Shown here piece by piece: positions 49,401 to 58,841 of a DNA stretch of 64,000 nt. The stretch covers positions 3,127,501 through 3,191,500 of the forward strand of contig JADJWQ010000006.1 of assembly GCA_016716265.1 (NCBI GenBank), given 5' to 3'. Within the stretch, counting starts at the first letter, position 1; each line of letters starts with the position of its first letter. A model generated the notes under the pieces. That model saw only the letters and a list, made by a program, of their open reading frames with translations. It was not told the DNA's origin and did not search any database. Source of the stretch: Planctomycetota bacterium. GTDB lineage: Bacteria > Planctomycetota > UBA1135 > UBA2386. Made by a program: the position numbers and the translations under genes.

Positions 49401-51023
49401 ATGTGCCGGTCGCCTCACCTGCTGCTCGCCGCGCTCGCGCTCGTGACATCGCAGCATCCGGCGGCGCAGGCACCGCAGGTCACCGTGGTCGGCACTGGCT
49501 GTGGCGCGGCGCCACCGTCGCTCGCGATGACGGCACCGGTGCTCGGCAGCACCTGCTGGCTGCGCATCGATTCGCTCGCGACGGTGACGACGGCGGTCGT
49601 CATCGGTTCGCCCGCGCCCGCGCCGTGGCTGCTGCCCGGCGACTGCGCGGTCCATGTCGACGTCCCCGGCGCCGTCGTCCATGGCGTGTCGTCACCGGGA
49701 GGACGCGGGCTGGCGCTGCCGGTGCCCCACGCACTACCGCTGCTCGGCCTGCCGCTCGCGGTGCAGTGCGTCGCGTGGCCGACGACGGCAGCCGCCGGCT
49801 TCGACGTCAGCAACGGTGTGCACGCGAAGGTCGGCCTGCGCCAGGGTCCGCTGGCCGGCCTGCCGTCGCCGGCGGGCCCGCACCTCGCCGCGATCGCGGC
49901 GCTCGGCCCCGATAGTTGGCTCGATCTCGGCGTGCCGCAGCCCGATCCCGTCCATGGCCTCGCCACCGGCCGCGAATACACGCCACGCATGGCGTGGTCG
50001 GCGACCCTGCAGGGCGCATTCCTCACCGGTGAGAGCGGCCACGGCTACGTCAATCCGCAGACCGGGCGCTACGTCGACGACGTCTGGTTCTACGACCTGG
50101 CCGGCCACGCCTGGCGCTGCGTCAAGGCGGGCTCGCCGGTCGCGACGCTCTCCCTGCAGCTCGACGCGCACCGGTTCGAGGTCGACGCCCAGGGCCGCCT
50201 GGTGCCGACCGCGCAGCTCGGTCACGGCTACGAGCTCGTCACCTACGACGAGCTCCACCAGCTGTTCTTCATGCAGCCGCTACCCAACACCTACTGGGTG
50301 ACGTCGATGCCACAGCGGCTCGGCTGGCTGCCCGACAACGACCCCGGCTTCCCCGCCAGCCAATACCGGTCGCCGTGGCTGTTCGACGCGATCTTCGGCG
50401 AATGGCGCCGGCGGCCGCCAGGCGCGTCGCCGCCGGACTTCAACGTCGCCGCGCGCGCGGTGGCGGTTCACGCGATCGGCGGCCGGATCTGGGTCTTCGA
50501 CACCTCGGCGGCCAATCGCGCCCGGATCTGGTGGTTCGATCCCGACACCGCGACGTGGTCCGCCGAAGCCACCGCCAACCAGGCACCGGCGCTCACCGGC
50601 AACGGCATCAGCTGCCTCGACGAAGCCAGCGGCCGGGTGTGGTACTACGGCGTCGAGGCGACGTCGCTGCAAGCGCGCATGTGGTCGTACGACGTCGGCA
50701 GCCGCACGTGGCAGACGGCGATCGCCGCCGGAACGCCACCCCACTCGACGATCTACGTCACCGCCGGTCGCGGTCTCCTGCACGATGCCCGCGACGACGT
50801 CGTGCTGCTGTGGATCAAGTCGGGCAGCGGCGCGCCGGTGCTGCATCCGTACGACGTGCGGACCGCCAGCTGGGGTACGCCATCGTCGCCGCCGGCGGCC
50901 ATGGCGTCGCTGTTCACCTGGCGGCACCTCAACGCGTTCCACGCCGCCGACCACGACGTGCACGTCTTCCACGTGGCACCCGGCGACAGCGGCACCGGCC
51001 GCATCGTCGCCTACCGTCACTGA
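49401..51023 (+). CDS. Secreted Kelch-like protein with N-terminal beta module
   Basis: A 540-residue exported protein: ATG at 49401 gives a short leader (MCRSPHLLLAALALVTS). The shared planctomycetal module is here at the N-terminus (VVGTGCGAAPPSLAMTAPVL to DVSNGVHAKVGLRQ), instead of at the C-terminus. The rest (~170-540) has Kelch-like blades with DVWFYDLAGHAWRCV, GGRIWVFDTSAANRARIWW, RVWYYGVEAT and the like. Not all blades have the GG turn, so the fold may be a divergent propeller. A -10-like ATAACA lies just before the start. Ends convergent with RhaT. Role unknown. Confidence 0.82.
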   Translation: MCRSPHLLLAALALVTSQHPAAQAPQVTVVGTGCGAAPPSLAMTAPVLGSTCWLRIDSLATVTTAVVIGSPAPAPWLLPGDCAVHVDVPGAVVHGVSSPGGRGLALPVPHALPLLGLPLAVQCVAWPTTAAAGFDVSNGVHAKVGLRQGPLAGLPSPAGPHLAAIAALGPDSWLDLGVPQPDPVHGLATGREYTPRMAWSATLQGAFLTGESGHGYVNPQTGRYVDDVWFYDLAGHAWRCVKAGSPVATLSLQLDAHRFEVDAQGRLVPTAQLGHGYELVTYDELHQLFFMQPLPNTYWVTSMPQRLGWLPDNDPGFPASQYRSPWLFDAIFGEWRRRPPGASPPDFNVAARAVAVHAIGGRIWVFDTSAANRARIWWFDPDTATWSAEATANQAPALTGNGISCLDEASGRVWYYGVEATSLQARMWSYDVGSRTWQTAIAAGTPPHSTIYVTAGRGLLHDARDDVVLLWIKSGSGAPVLHPYDVRTASWGTPSSPPAAMASLFTWRHLNAFHAADHDVHVFHVAPGDSGTGRIVAYRH

Positions 51024-51066
51024 GCCGCCGCGGGGCGCGCGATTCATGATCGGCCACGCTGTTCCA

Positions 51067-51100
51067 ACCGGTCTCCGACAGATCCGTCGGAGGGACCGGT
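51067..51100. terminator. Hairpin between convergent genes
   Basis: CCGGTC-TCCGAC pairs with GTCGGA-GG-GACCGG around a 6-nt loop, with a two-base bulge. It lies in the 118-bp gap between the Kelch-like gene and the RhaT gene and may terminate both. Confidence 0.55.
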
Positions 51101-51141
51101 GAGGTCGAGCGCGGATCGCGGCTGGACGCCGTTCGCAGTCG

Positions 51142-52215
51142 TCACCCGCTGGCGAGGGAGTCGAGGTAGTTCCCGTAGCCGACGACGAGGGTGGAAGCGA
51201 GCAGCCCCGCGATTCCCGCGGCGATCAGCGCGTGAGTCCGGCGGCTGGTGCCGCGCCACTCCTTCAGGGCCACGCCCCACAGCGTGCTGAACAGGATGAT
51301 CGACGCCATGTGGAGCGTCCAGGACGAGAAGCGGAGCTCGCCCATCTGGGTCTCACCCATGGTGTAGAAGAAGAACTGGAAGTACCAGGTCGTTCCGGCG
51401 AGCGCGCACAGCAACACGTTCGCGAGGCGCGGAATGCGCTCACCCTCGGGGGTGCGCGCCGCCAGATACTCGCGGCCGCTGCGATGGCGGACGTGCAGCC
51501 ACGAGCACCAGATCGCATTGCTCGCCAGGCCACCGCAGAGCACCACGACGAGCTTGGGCAGCCCGGTCCACAGCACCGGTGTGCCGGCGGCCGCCGACAG
51601 CTCGCCGATCGGCTCACCCGCCGCCAGCGCGAAGGCCATGCAGGCGCTCATGACACCGCAGAAGACCGCGACGGCCAGGCCCTTGCGCAGGTCGAACTCG
51701 GCGACGCTCGCCTTCTTCTGGTCGTCGGAGAGCTCGCGCTCCTTCTGCAGGCCCGCGAGCGCGGAGATCGCGATGGCCAACGCACACACGGCCACGCCGG
51801 TCAGCGTGATGCGGCCGGCGCTCGACGCCGCGATCGTCCCGAGCGTGCCTCGGAACAGCGGCGGGATCAGCGTGCCGAAGACCGCGCAGGTCCCGAGCGC
51901 CACGCCGTAGCCGAGCGACATCCCCAGATACCGCATCGACAGGCCGAAGGTCAGGCCGCCGAGGCCCCACAGCAGGCCGAAGAACCAGGACCAGAACAGC
52001 GCACCGGCGGGTGCACCGGCGAGCACCCCGAAGAGGTCCTCGGTCAGCAGCGACGCCAGCACCAAGGGCGCGACAGCCCAGCTGAAGACGCCGCCGAGCA
52101 TCCAGTAGGTCTCCCACGACCAGCGCTTCACCCCGCGATAGGGCACGTAGAAGCTCCCGGCCGCCAGGCCACCGAGCCAGTGGAAGACCACGCCGACGAG
52201 AGGATTGGCGGTCAT
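51142..52215 (-). CDS. rhaT: RhaT-type L-rhamnose/proton symporter
   Basis: A 357-residue transporter with ten predicted membrane helices, belonging to the drug/metabolite superfamily RhaT branch. Family-like parts are GVVFHWLGGLAAGSFYVPYR, VKRWSWETYWMLGGVFSW and the closing MASIILFSTLWGVALKEW. It imports a deoxy-sugar with protons across the inner membrane. ATG at 52215. It follows the isomerase gene with only a 13-bp gap, which strongly implies co-transcription. The transported sugar (rhamnose or a relative) depends on the isomerase specificity, which cannot be read here. Confidence 0.9.
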   Translation of the reverse strand: MTANPLVGVVFHWLGGLAAGSFYVPYRGVKRWSWETYWMLGGVFSWAVAPLVLASLLTEDLFGVLAGAPAGALFWSWFFGLLWGLGGLTFGLSMRYLGMSLGYGVALGTCAVFGTLIPPLFRGTLGTIAASSAGRITLTGVAVCALAIAISALAGLQKERELSDDQKKASVAEFDLRKGLAVAVFCGVMSACMAFALAAGEPIGELSAAAGTPVLWTGLPKLVVVLCGGLASNAIWCSWLHVRHRSGREYLAARTPEGERIPRLANVLLCALAGTTWYFQFFFYTMGETQMGELRFSSWTLHMASIILFSTLWGVALKEWRGTSRRTHALIAAGIAGLLASTLVVGYGNYLDSLASG

Positions 52216-52228
52216 CGGACTTGCCGAC

Positions 52229-53659
52229 TCAACTCACGCATATCGTCTCCAGGCCGAGCAGGCTGCCGAGCCGGGCGATGCGGTCGGCGACGTGTCCGAC
52301 TCCCACCGCGCAGTGATGGGCCGGCCCATGGCTGCTCCAGCGCTTCACGAACTCGCGCGCGCCACATCCGAAGCGATAGCGACTGTTGGTGTTGCCGATC
52401 TCCAGGATCGGACCGGGGACGGAATCGCCTTCTGCACACAGCAGCGCGAGCTGACCACCGGGCGCTTCGATCACCGACAGCAGCGTGACCGGACCGTGGC
52501 GCACCGCCATCTCGATGGACACGCCGCGGCCGACCTTGCCGTGATAGACCTCGAGGGGCCGGACCTTCGTGCGGCCCTCGGCGATCTGGATGTGCCCCGG
52601 TCCGTCATGGCCCATCAGCACCACGTCGGCGTCGTAGTCCATCGCGTAGAACTCGGTGAACGAGCCACCGACGCCGAACAGGTCCAGGATCTTCATGGCC
52701 TGCGCGTTCTTGACCTCGAACTCGCCGGCCACCGGCACCCCGCGCGCGGTGAGCAGCGAGGTGCCGAGGATGATCGAAGCGATCGTGGCCTCGTTCTCTG
52801 GCACGCCGGTGCCCTTGTGGAAGTAGGCGAGCGAGCCGAGGCGGTGGCGCGCGACCAGCTCGTCGAGAGCGACGCTCGTGCGCGCCGCCTCGGCCAGGTC
52901 CTCGGCGGCGCAGCCGGGCTGCACGTCGAAGGCCTCGTGCAGCTCGCGCACGCGCGCCTCCACCGAATCCGGCGCGACCGCGCGGCGTAGCGCGGTCAGC
53001 TCGTCGACCTCGATCGGCTCGACGTGCGTGCCGAACGTCGCGCACTGCAGGGTCAGGTCGGTATGGATGTCGAGCATACCGCCGTAGTAGTGGCCCATCA
53101 GGCCGAGGCGGTTGGCCGCCATTCCCACCATCACGCGCGCGGCGTCGACCCAGGCGTCGATCTCGCGCCAGCACTCGGGGTCGTCCTCGAGCACACCGCT
53201 GATCTGGTGGAAGCGGATGCCGGCGCGACGGAAGACGTTCGCTATCTCGGGCACCGAGCAGGTCGAGCAGTGCGCGAGCCACTCGCCGGTCATGCGCGTG
53301 CGGTCGCCCAACGCATTGAACGACGCATAGTCGATAGCCCGCTCGGGTGCGAGGTCGAGCACGATCACCGGCACCCGCGCACGCTGCACGACCGGCAGGA
53401 CCGTCGAGGACAACGCGTAGGTCGTGACGTGGAGGAACACGAGGTCGACGTCGGCGCGGCGCAGCTCGCGGCCGGCCTCGCGGGCACGGTCGGGTGCGTC
53501 GACCAGACCGACGTTCACGACCTCGACGCCGGGCCGGGCGAGCTTGTGAGCGACGGTGGCGAGGTATTGCTCCAGGCGCTGCCGGAGACCTTCGAACTGC
53601 GGCCAGTAGGCATCGAGGCCGATGCCGAAGAGGCCGATTCGCAGCGGAGGAGGAGTCAT
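52229..53659 (-). CDS. L-fucose/L-arabinose isomerase family protein
   Basis: A 476-residue ketol isomerase-like protein that likely converts an aldose deoxy-sugar to its ketose. It starts MTPPPLRIGLFGIGLDAYWP and has a Rossmann-like N-terminal domain (VEVVNVGLVDAPDRAREAGR; DLVFLHVTTYALSSTVLPV), followed by a metal-binding region with GHYYGGMLDIHTD and a late acidic cluster (EFYAMDYDADVVLMGHDGPGH, containing Asp/His ligand candidates). The C-terminal ~100 residues are a beta domain as in FucI/AraA. Operon with RhaT. Start choice: ATG at 53659; everything upstream is Arg/Pro-rich. Exact substrate unknown. Confidence 0.85.
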   Translation of the reverse strand: MTPPPLRIGLFGIGLDAYWPQFEGLRQRLEQYLATVAHKLARPGVEVVNVGLVDAPDRAREAGRELRRADVDLVFLHVTTYALSSTVLPVVQRARVPVIVLDLAPERAIDYASFNALGDRTRMTGEWLAHCSTCSVPEIANVFRRAGIRFHQISGVLEDDPECWREIDAWVDAARVMVGMAANRLGLMGHYYGGMLDIHTDLTLQCATFGTHVEPIEVDELTALRRAVAPDSVEARVRELHEAFDVQPGCAAEDLAEAARTSVALDELVARHRLGSLAYFHKGTGVPENEATIASIILGTSLLTARGVPVAGEFEVKNAQAMKILDLFGVGGSFTEFYAMDYDADVVLMGHDGPGHIQIAEGRTKVRPLEVYHGKVGRGVSIEMAVRHGPVTLLSVIEAPGGQLALLCAEGDSVPGPILEIGNTNSRYRFGCGAREFVKRWSSHGPAHHCAVGVGHVADRIARLGSLLGLETICVS

Positions 53660-54059
53660 GATGGCGAGAGGACACCGCGCGCGTGCCGTGGACGCGGCAT
53701 GGTACCGGACCGCCAGGACCGGCGGGAACGGTCGGGCCGCGACCGGGTCCGGCCCGCGGCCTGCCGCACTCGACGACCGCGGGGCGACAGCGCGGCCGCC
53801 GGAATGGCGCGCCGCTCGAGCGTGCCGAGTTGCTCGGGGATGCTCGCGACGCGCTCGCGCCGGTCGCTTGCCGTGCGCGACCGGCGCCCAATGGCGCAGG
53901 GCCGGACCGACGCGTGCGTCGAGCTTCGCGGCAGCGGCGCCGGCGTTGCCGATCGCGGCGGCGGCTGTCGACACCCGGCGAGGCGCTGCGGCCGGTTCGA
54001 AGCGCGTCGTCGTCCACGCCGGGTGCGCTCGGCTGAGCGCGATCCGGCGCGCACCGCCC
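53660..54059. other. Intergenic region upstream of the isomerase operon
   Basis: 400 bp between the isomerase start and the kinase stop. Open frames here are Arg/Ala/Pro-rich and not convincing; no promoter is confidently assigned. Confidence 0.45.
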
Positions 54060-57000
54060 TCAGCGCGGGGAACGCGACCCGTCGGGACCGAGATCCAGCA
54101 GCCAGGCGGCGCCCGTCAGCGGACCGGCCGCGGCCGCGCCCGGCGCGCTGACCAGCACCCGCTCCCGAAGACCGCTGGCCGACCGCGGCGCCCGGAGCGC
54201 CGCGAGCCCGACTCCCAACTCCTGCCCGGCGTGCGCGCCGTAGATCTCGGCCAGGATCGACGGACGCCGCCTCTCGCGCACATCGCGACCCGAGAACGCG
54301 CTGACCATTCCAGAGCGAGGGCCGTTCGTCGCGGACTGCGGCGAGCCGACGACGAGGTCCGCGACCGCATCGCCATCGACGTCCGCGGCGGCGACCGCGA
54401 CGCCGAACGAGCCGGATGCCTGCTCGCCGACGACTCGCACCACCTCGGAGCCATCGCGGCCGGAGAACACGTGCACCGCGCCGACCTGCTCGCCGGCCAC
54501 CCGCGACCAGGGCGAGCCGACGATCAGGTCTTCGACGCCGTCGCCGTCGAGGTCCGCGCCGGCTGCCACGGCAGCTCCGAAGCCGCGCGATTCCGGGCCG
54601 CCGTCGAGACGGAGCAGGACGACCCCGGTGCGCGACGAGACCACCCACGCGGCGCCGCGCCCGGCGTCTCCGACCAGCCCGCCGACCAGCAGGTCGCGGG
54701 CGCCATCGCCGTCGAGGTCGACGCAGGATGTCAGCGCGTTGCCGAAGTTCGACTTCCGCGGGCCGTGCACGACGGTGAGCGGGGCGCCGCCGCGACCCGA
54801 GAACACGAACACGTGCCCGAGGCCGGCGATCTCGCCCATGTCGCTGACCGCCAGGTCCGGGACGCCGTCGGCATCGACGTCGCCCAGACCGACGATCTGC
54901 GAGCCGAAGGTCGCGCTGGGTGAGCCGGGGCGCAGCACGAACAGCTCACCCCCGTCGGCGCCGGACAGCACGGCGACGTGCCCTTCGAATCGTCCGTCGT
55001 CCCGCCGGTCGAGGCACGTGACCGCGACGTCGGTGTGGCCGTCGGCGTCGACGTCACCGACACCAGCGATCGCGAAGCCCTGCACGCCGCCGCTGCGTTC
55101 GAACAGCAGCTGGCCGTCGCGGCCCGAATACGCGCGCAGGAAACCGGACACGCCGGGCGCGGGATTGACCGGGCCGACGGCGAGGTCGGGCACGTCGTCC
55201 CCGTCGCAGTCCCCGACCACGGCGATCGCGCCGACCGTCTCACCGGCGGAGCGACCGTCGACGCGCAGCACCGTGCGCTCGCCGAGCCGGGTCGGCGCAT
55301 CGCCGAGCAACCAGGGCAGGACATCGACGCACAGCCGGCGCCAGAGTCCGCGCGCCACGACGCTCGCGCCGAGTGCGGGCAGCGACCAGTCGTGCCACGG
55401 TCCGGAGTGCAGCTCGGGAAACCAGTAGATCGCGCTCGCGGTCTCCGCGAGCGCGCCGGCGATCGCCGCGGTGGCGCCGCCCCCAGGGCGTGCGAAGTTG
55501 CGCGCCAGGTCCAGCCGCCAGGCGCGGCGGCGCAGCAACATCGCCTCGAGGTCGGACAGCGGAACCGTCCGGGGGCTGGCGGTGCCGGGGGTGAGTGTGA
55601 CCGTGCCGTCCGGACGCTCGCTCCGCACCATCCCGGCGAGTCCCCGGAGTCCGCCCTCGTCGAGCAGCGCCGCGAGAACCTGGGCGTCGACTCGCGCTGC
55701 GCGGGGCGGTGCTTCCAGGAACCACTCGAGCTGCTCGAGGTAGCGAGGCCAGTCGCCCAGATCCAGCGCGGTTCTCGCGAGCTCGATACGCAGCGAGGGC
55801 TGCGCCGACAGCACGGCAGCGAAGGCGTCGAGGCGGAGCTCCGCGGCCCGCGGGTCGCCGAGCCGGCGTTCGAGCGCTGCGACCGCGCGGCCGATGCGCC
55901 AGTCCGCCGTCGCTCCGATCCCACGACACGTCTCGCGGGCACCGTCGACGTCGCCGGCAGCGAGCTGCAGCGCAGCGCGGACGACCGCGACGTCCGCGGC
56001 CGGCGCCCCGAGCTGGGCAGCACGAACCAGGTGCTGTCGCGCGACCGCGTGATCGCCGACGCTCGTCGCGACGCCTGCCAGCGCGGATGCCAGCAGCGCG
56101 TTGCCGGGGAACGCGCGGGAGGCCTGCAGCAGCCGCGGATAGGCGAGCGCTGTCCGGGAGTCGATCGCGAACAACAGCCCGAGACCGGCGTCGGCCAACG
56201 ACGAGTGGTCGCTCGCAGCGTCGAGGGCCGACCACGCTCGCTCGCAGGTCCGCAGGTCGCAGACCAGGAAGGCCAGCAGCCCGAGCTGGAGCCGGTCCTG
56301 CATCGTCGCGGCATCCAGGAGCGATTCGTCGGGGGTCGGCGAGAGCTCCCCCTGCAGAATCGCGATCGCGTAGGCACGGCAGGCCGGCTGGAGGACGCCG
56401 AGGTCGAGACCTCCGAACACGTCGGCGACGCCCGGCCCGACGTCGGTCGGCCCGGGACCGGCGGCGATCGCGACGATCACCCGCTCGGCCCGGACGTCGG
56501 TGCGGTCCGGGGCGAGCGCGACGGCGCGGTCGTACAGCGCCAGGGCCCCGCCGATGCCTTCGGTGGCGCGCAGGCCGAGCCGACCGAGTCGCTCCTGCGC
56601 CAGATCCGAACCCATCACCAGGACGCGGAAGGCCCGATCGCGAACCGGCTCCGAAAGGAGCCGCTGGTGCGCGGAGCGGACCAGGTCGACCACGTCCGCC
56701 TCCCGCCTGCTGCGCTGCCGCTCCAACCAGGCGATGCCGAGCACGACCGTGAGCACGACCGCGGCACCGATCGCGGCGGCAATGAGCACGCGCCGCTGCC
56801 GGCGGAGCGTGCGCATTGCGCGCTTCCAGGCTCCTGGCGGACGCGCCTTGATCGGCTGCCAGCGCAGCAGCAGATCGAGGTCCTCGGCGAACTCTTCGGC
56901 GCTCGCGTAGCGCGCCGCCGGATCGGGATCGAGCGCCTTGCCGAGGATCGTCTCGAGGTCGCGCGGGGCACCGGCGACCATCGGCCGCAGCCGCGGCGCG

Positions 57001-57986
57001 CCGTCCCGATCGATCCGTTCGAGGATCTGGTGGGCATTGCTGCCGACGTGCGGAGGCCGGCCGACGACCAGCTCCCAGAGCGTCGCGGCCAACGAATAGA
57101 CGTCGCTCCGCGCATCGACGGTCTCGCCGCGGAGCTGCTCGGGCGCGGCGTACGCGGGGGTCCCGACGAACGAGCCGTCGCGCGAGACCGAGACCGCGGT
57201 GTCCCGCACCAGACCGAAGTCCGCGAGCAACGGCGTCCCGTCGCGCCGCAACAGGATGTTCGACGGCTTGACGTCGCGGTGCACCAGGCCGGCCCGGTGT
57301 ACCTTGTCGAGTGCACGCGCCACGATCGCGACGACGCGGACGCACCACTGCTGGACGGTGCGCTCCCGCGGCGCCAGGGCGTCCGGGGCGAGCATCGCCA
57401 TCACGTCCGAGATCGTCGCGCTGCGTCGATCCAGACGCGCCGCGATGGTCGCCAGGCTCGGGCCGTCGATCCACTCCATCTCGAACGCGAGCGCCTCGCC
57501 ATTCGCAATGACATTGTGGATGCGCACGACGTGCTCGTCGGAGATCTGCGCCAGCGCACGCGCCTCGGCGAGAAGCCGGGTCCGTGCGCGCTCGGACATA
57601 CCGAAGCTCGTCGGCAGGACCTTCAGGGCGACCAGGCGACCGAGACGGGCGTGCCGGGCGAGGAACACCGCACCCATCCCGCCGCGGCCCACCTCTCGCA
57701 CGATCTCGTAGCCCTCGATCCGCGGCGTCGTCGGCAACCGCCGGCCGGCGATGCGATGGGCCAGCAGATAGGATTCGGTGATCTCCTGCGCGCGGTCCGG
57801 GTGCTCCTCGACCAGCTCGTCGATGTTCGTCGCCCGACCCTCCAGCACGTCGTCGAGGAAAGCGTCGAACCACTCGGCGACCTGACCGCGATCAGCCTCC
57901 CCGTGGCCGGCCTCGGCACCGCGCGACTCGATGTCCGCGGCGGCGGCGCGGTCGATGCCACCCTCGGGTCGGTCGACGTCGACCAT
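54060..57986 (-). CDS. Transmembrane Ser/Thr kinase with C-terminal FG-GAP (integrin-like) propeller
   Basis: A 1308-residue receptor-type kinase. ATG at 57986 (a GTG just upstream is possible). Cytoplasmic part: linker 1-90, kinase ~93-375 with GRGGMG (100-105), Lys122, HRDVKPSN (236-243), DFG (256-258) and APEQ (281-284). One membrane helix at ~401-420. Residues ~430-930 are helical, probably extracytoplasmic TPR-like repeats. The last ~350 residues hold six FG-GAP units with integrin-alpha-style loops (GDVDADGHTDVAV, DLDGDGARDLLVGG, DLDGDGVEDLIVGSP, DVDGDAVADLVVGSP). This points to sensing of an outside ligand. Its start overlaps the sigma factor stop by one nucleotide (TGATG). Confidence 0.92.
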   Translation of the reverse strand: MVDVDRPEGGIDRAAAADIESRGAEAGHGEADRGQVAEWFDAFLDDVLEGRATNIDELVEEHPDRAQEITESYLLAHRIAGRRLPTTPRIEGYEIVREVGRGGMGAVFLARHARLGRLVALKVLPTSFGMSERARTRLLAEARALAQISDEHVVRIHNVIANGEALAFEMEWIDGPSLATIAARLDRRSATISDVMAMLAPDALAPRERTVQQWCVRVVAIVARALDKVHRAGLVHRDVKPSNILLRRDGTPLLADFGLVRDTAVSVSRDGSFVGTPAYAAPEQLRGETVDARSDVYSLAATLWELVVGRPPHVGSNAHQILERIDRDGAPRLRPMVAGAPRDLETILGKALDPDPAARYASAEEFAEDLDLLLRWQPIKARPPGAWKRAMRTLRRQRRVLIAAAIGAAVVLTVVLGIAWLERQRSRREADVVDLVRSAHQRLLSEPVRDRAFRVLVMGSDLAQERLGRLGLRATEGIGGALALYDRAVALAPDRTDVRAERVIVAIAAGPGPTDVGPGVADVFGGLDLGVLQPACRAYAIAILQGELSPTPDESLLDAATMQDRLQLGLLAFLVCDLRTCERAWSALDAASDHSSLADAGLGLLFAIDSRTALAYPRLLQASRAFPGNALLASALAGVATSVGDHAVARQHLVRAAQLGAPAADVAVVRAALQLAAGDVDGARETCRGIGATADWRIGRAVAALERRLGDPRAAELRLDAFAAVLSAQPSLRIELARTALDLGDWPRYLEQLEWFLEAPPRAARVDAQVLAALLDEGGLRGLAGMVRSERPDGTVTLTPGTASPRTVPLSDLEAMLLRRRAWRLDLARNFARPGGGATAAIAGALAETASAIYWFPELHSGPWHDWSLPALGASVVARGLWRRLCVDVLPWLLGDAPTRLGERTVLRVDGRSAGETVGAIAVVGDCDGDDVPDLAVGPVNPAPGVSGFLRAYSGRDGQLLFERSGGVQGFAIAGVGDVDADGHTDVAVTCLDRRDDGRFEGHVAVLSGADGGELFVLRPGSPSATFGSQIVGLGDVDADGVPDLAVSDMGEIAGLGHVFVFSGRGGAPLTVVHGPRKSNFGNALTSCVDLDGDGARDLLVGGLVGDAGRGAAWVVSSRTGVVLLRLDGGPESRGFGAAVAAGADLDGDGVEDLIVGSPWSRVAGEQVGAVHVFSGRDGSEVVRVVGEQASGSFGVAVAAADVDGDAVADLVVGSPQSATNGPRSGMVSAFSGRDVRERRRPSILAEIYGAHAGQELGVGLAALRAPRSASGLRERVLVSAPGAAAAGPLTGAAWLLDLGPDGSRSPR

Positions 57987-58621
57987 CACGACTCCCCCGC
58001 CGACATGCCGAGCCGGCGCTCCAGCTCCTGCTGGTAGCGCTGGGCGCCGCGCAGCAGACGGTCGTAGGCGGTCGCACGAGCGATCCCGAGCTGCGTGGCG
58101 ACGTCGTTGATCGACAGCTCCTCGAACAGCCGCAGGCGAACGACGTCCCGACAGTCCTCCGGCACCGCGGCGAGCGCCTGTTGCAGGATCGCCGCCTGCT
58201 CGGAAGCCGACGCGACCCGGCTCGGAGTCGTGGTCCGCGGCGGCAGCAGGTCGCTGACCGAACCCGGCGCGCCCGGTCGGCCGTCGACGTCCGTCGCCAT
58301 CGCCGCCAGCGACCGACCGCGGTCACCCGAGCCACGCTTCTGCGCGCCGACGTGATCGACCCGGTCGCGGATCCGATTGCGCACGATTCCCAGCAGCCAG
58401 GCCCGGAACGCGCGCAGCCCGCGCCAGTCGTGCGCGCGACGGTCGCGCCACGCCATCGCCAATGCGTCCTGCCAGATGTCCTCCGCTGAGCAATCCGTCA
58501 GAAGTCGACGTCCCATCCACGAGCGGATCACGACCAGGATCACCGACGGATCGATGCGCTCGATCAGACGACTCCACTCACTGGCGTCGAGGTGCGGCTG
58601 CTCTGGTTGCGGGCTGGTCAC
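57986..58621 (-). CDS. ECF-type RNA polymerase sigma factor
   Basis: A 211-residue sigma-70 family factor. GTG at 58621 (MTSPQPEQPHLDASEWSRL) was chosen since the sequence before it is Arg-rich and unlike protein. Region 2 is at ~35-100 (DCSAEDIWQDALAMAWRDRR, FRAWLLGIVRNRIRDRVDH), region 4 at ~145-205 with VPEDCRDVVRLRLFEELSINDVA and the HTH QLGIARATAYDRLLRG. It starts a two-gene unit in the usual order sigma then kinase, translationally coupled by TGATG overlap. The kinase probably controls it, directly or through an anti-sigma partner not present here. Confidence 0.9.
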   Translation of the reverse strand: MTSPQPEQPHLDASEWSRLIERIDPSVILVVIRSWMGRRLLTDCSAEDIWQDALAMAWRDRRAHDWRGLRAFRAWLLGIVRNRIRDRVDHVGAQKRGSGDRGRSLAAMATDVDGRPGAPGSVSDLLPPRTTTPSRVASASEQAAILQQALAAVPEDCRDVVRLRLFEELSINDVATQLGIARATAYDRLLRGAQRYQQELERRLGMSAGES

Positions 58622-58823
58622 GGTGGAGCGCGAGCCGACCAGCGTAGCAGCCCATGCGCGCGGCGCGGGTCGCGCCCCGCGCCGCCCACCCCCGCCGGTG
58701 CAGACCGCGGTCGGTGGACGACCACGAGCGGCGCGCCGCAGCCACCGTCGCCGACCGGCTCGATCCGAAGGCACCGCCACGTCCTCGGTCACGGCGAATC
58801 GCAGGCACGCCGCCGACGGGCCG

Positions 58824-58837
58824 CCGCGCGAACGCGC
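58824..58837 (-). terminator. Short hairpin after the ELWxTDGT protein gene
   Basis: CGCGC-GAAC-GCGCG (5-bp stem) just downstream of the stop at 58842. No U-tract; could be chance. Confidence 0.3.
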
Positions 58838-58841
58838 GATG

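Noticed and set aside
53660..54059. N-terminal extension of the isomerase to about 53974
   Set aside because: The upstream part is Arg/Pro/Ala-rich and the family starts at MTPPPLRIGLFG.
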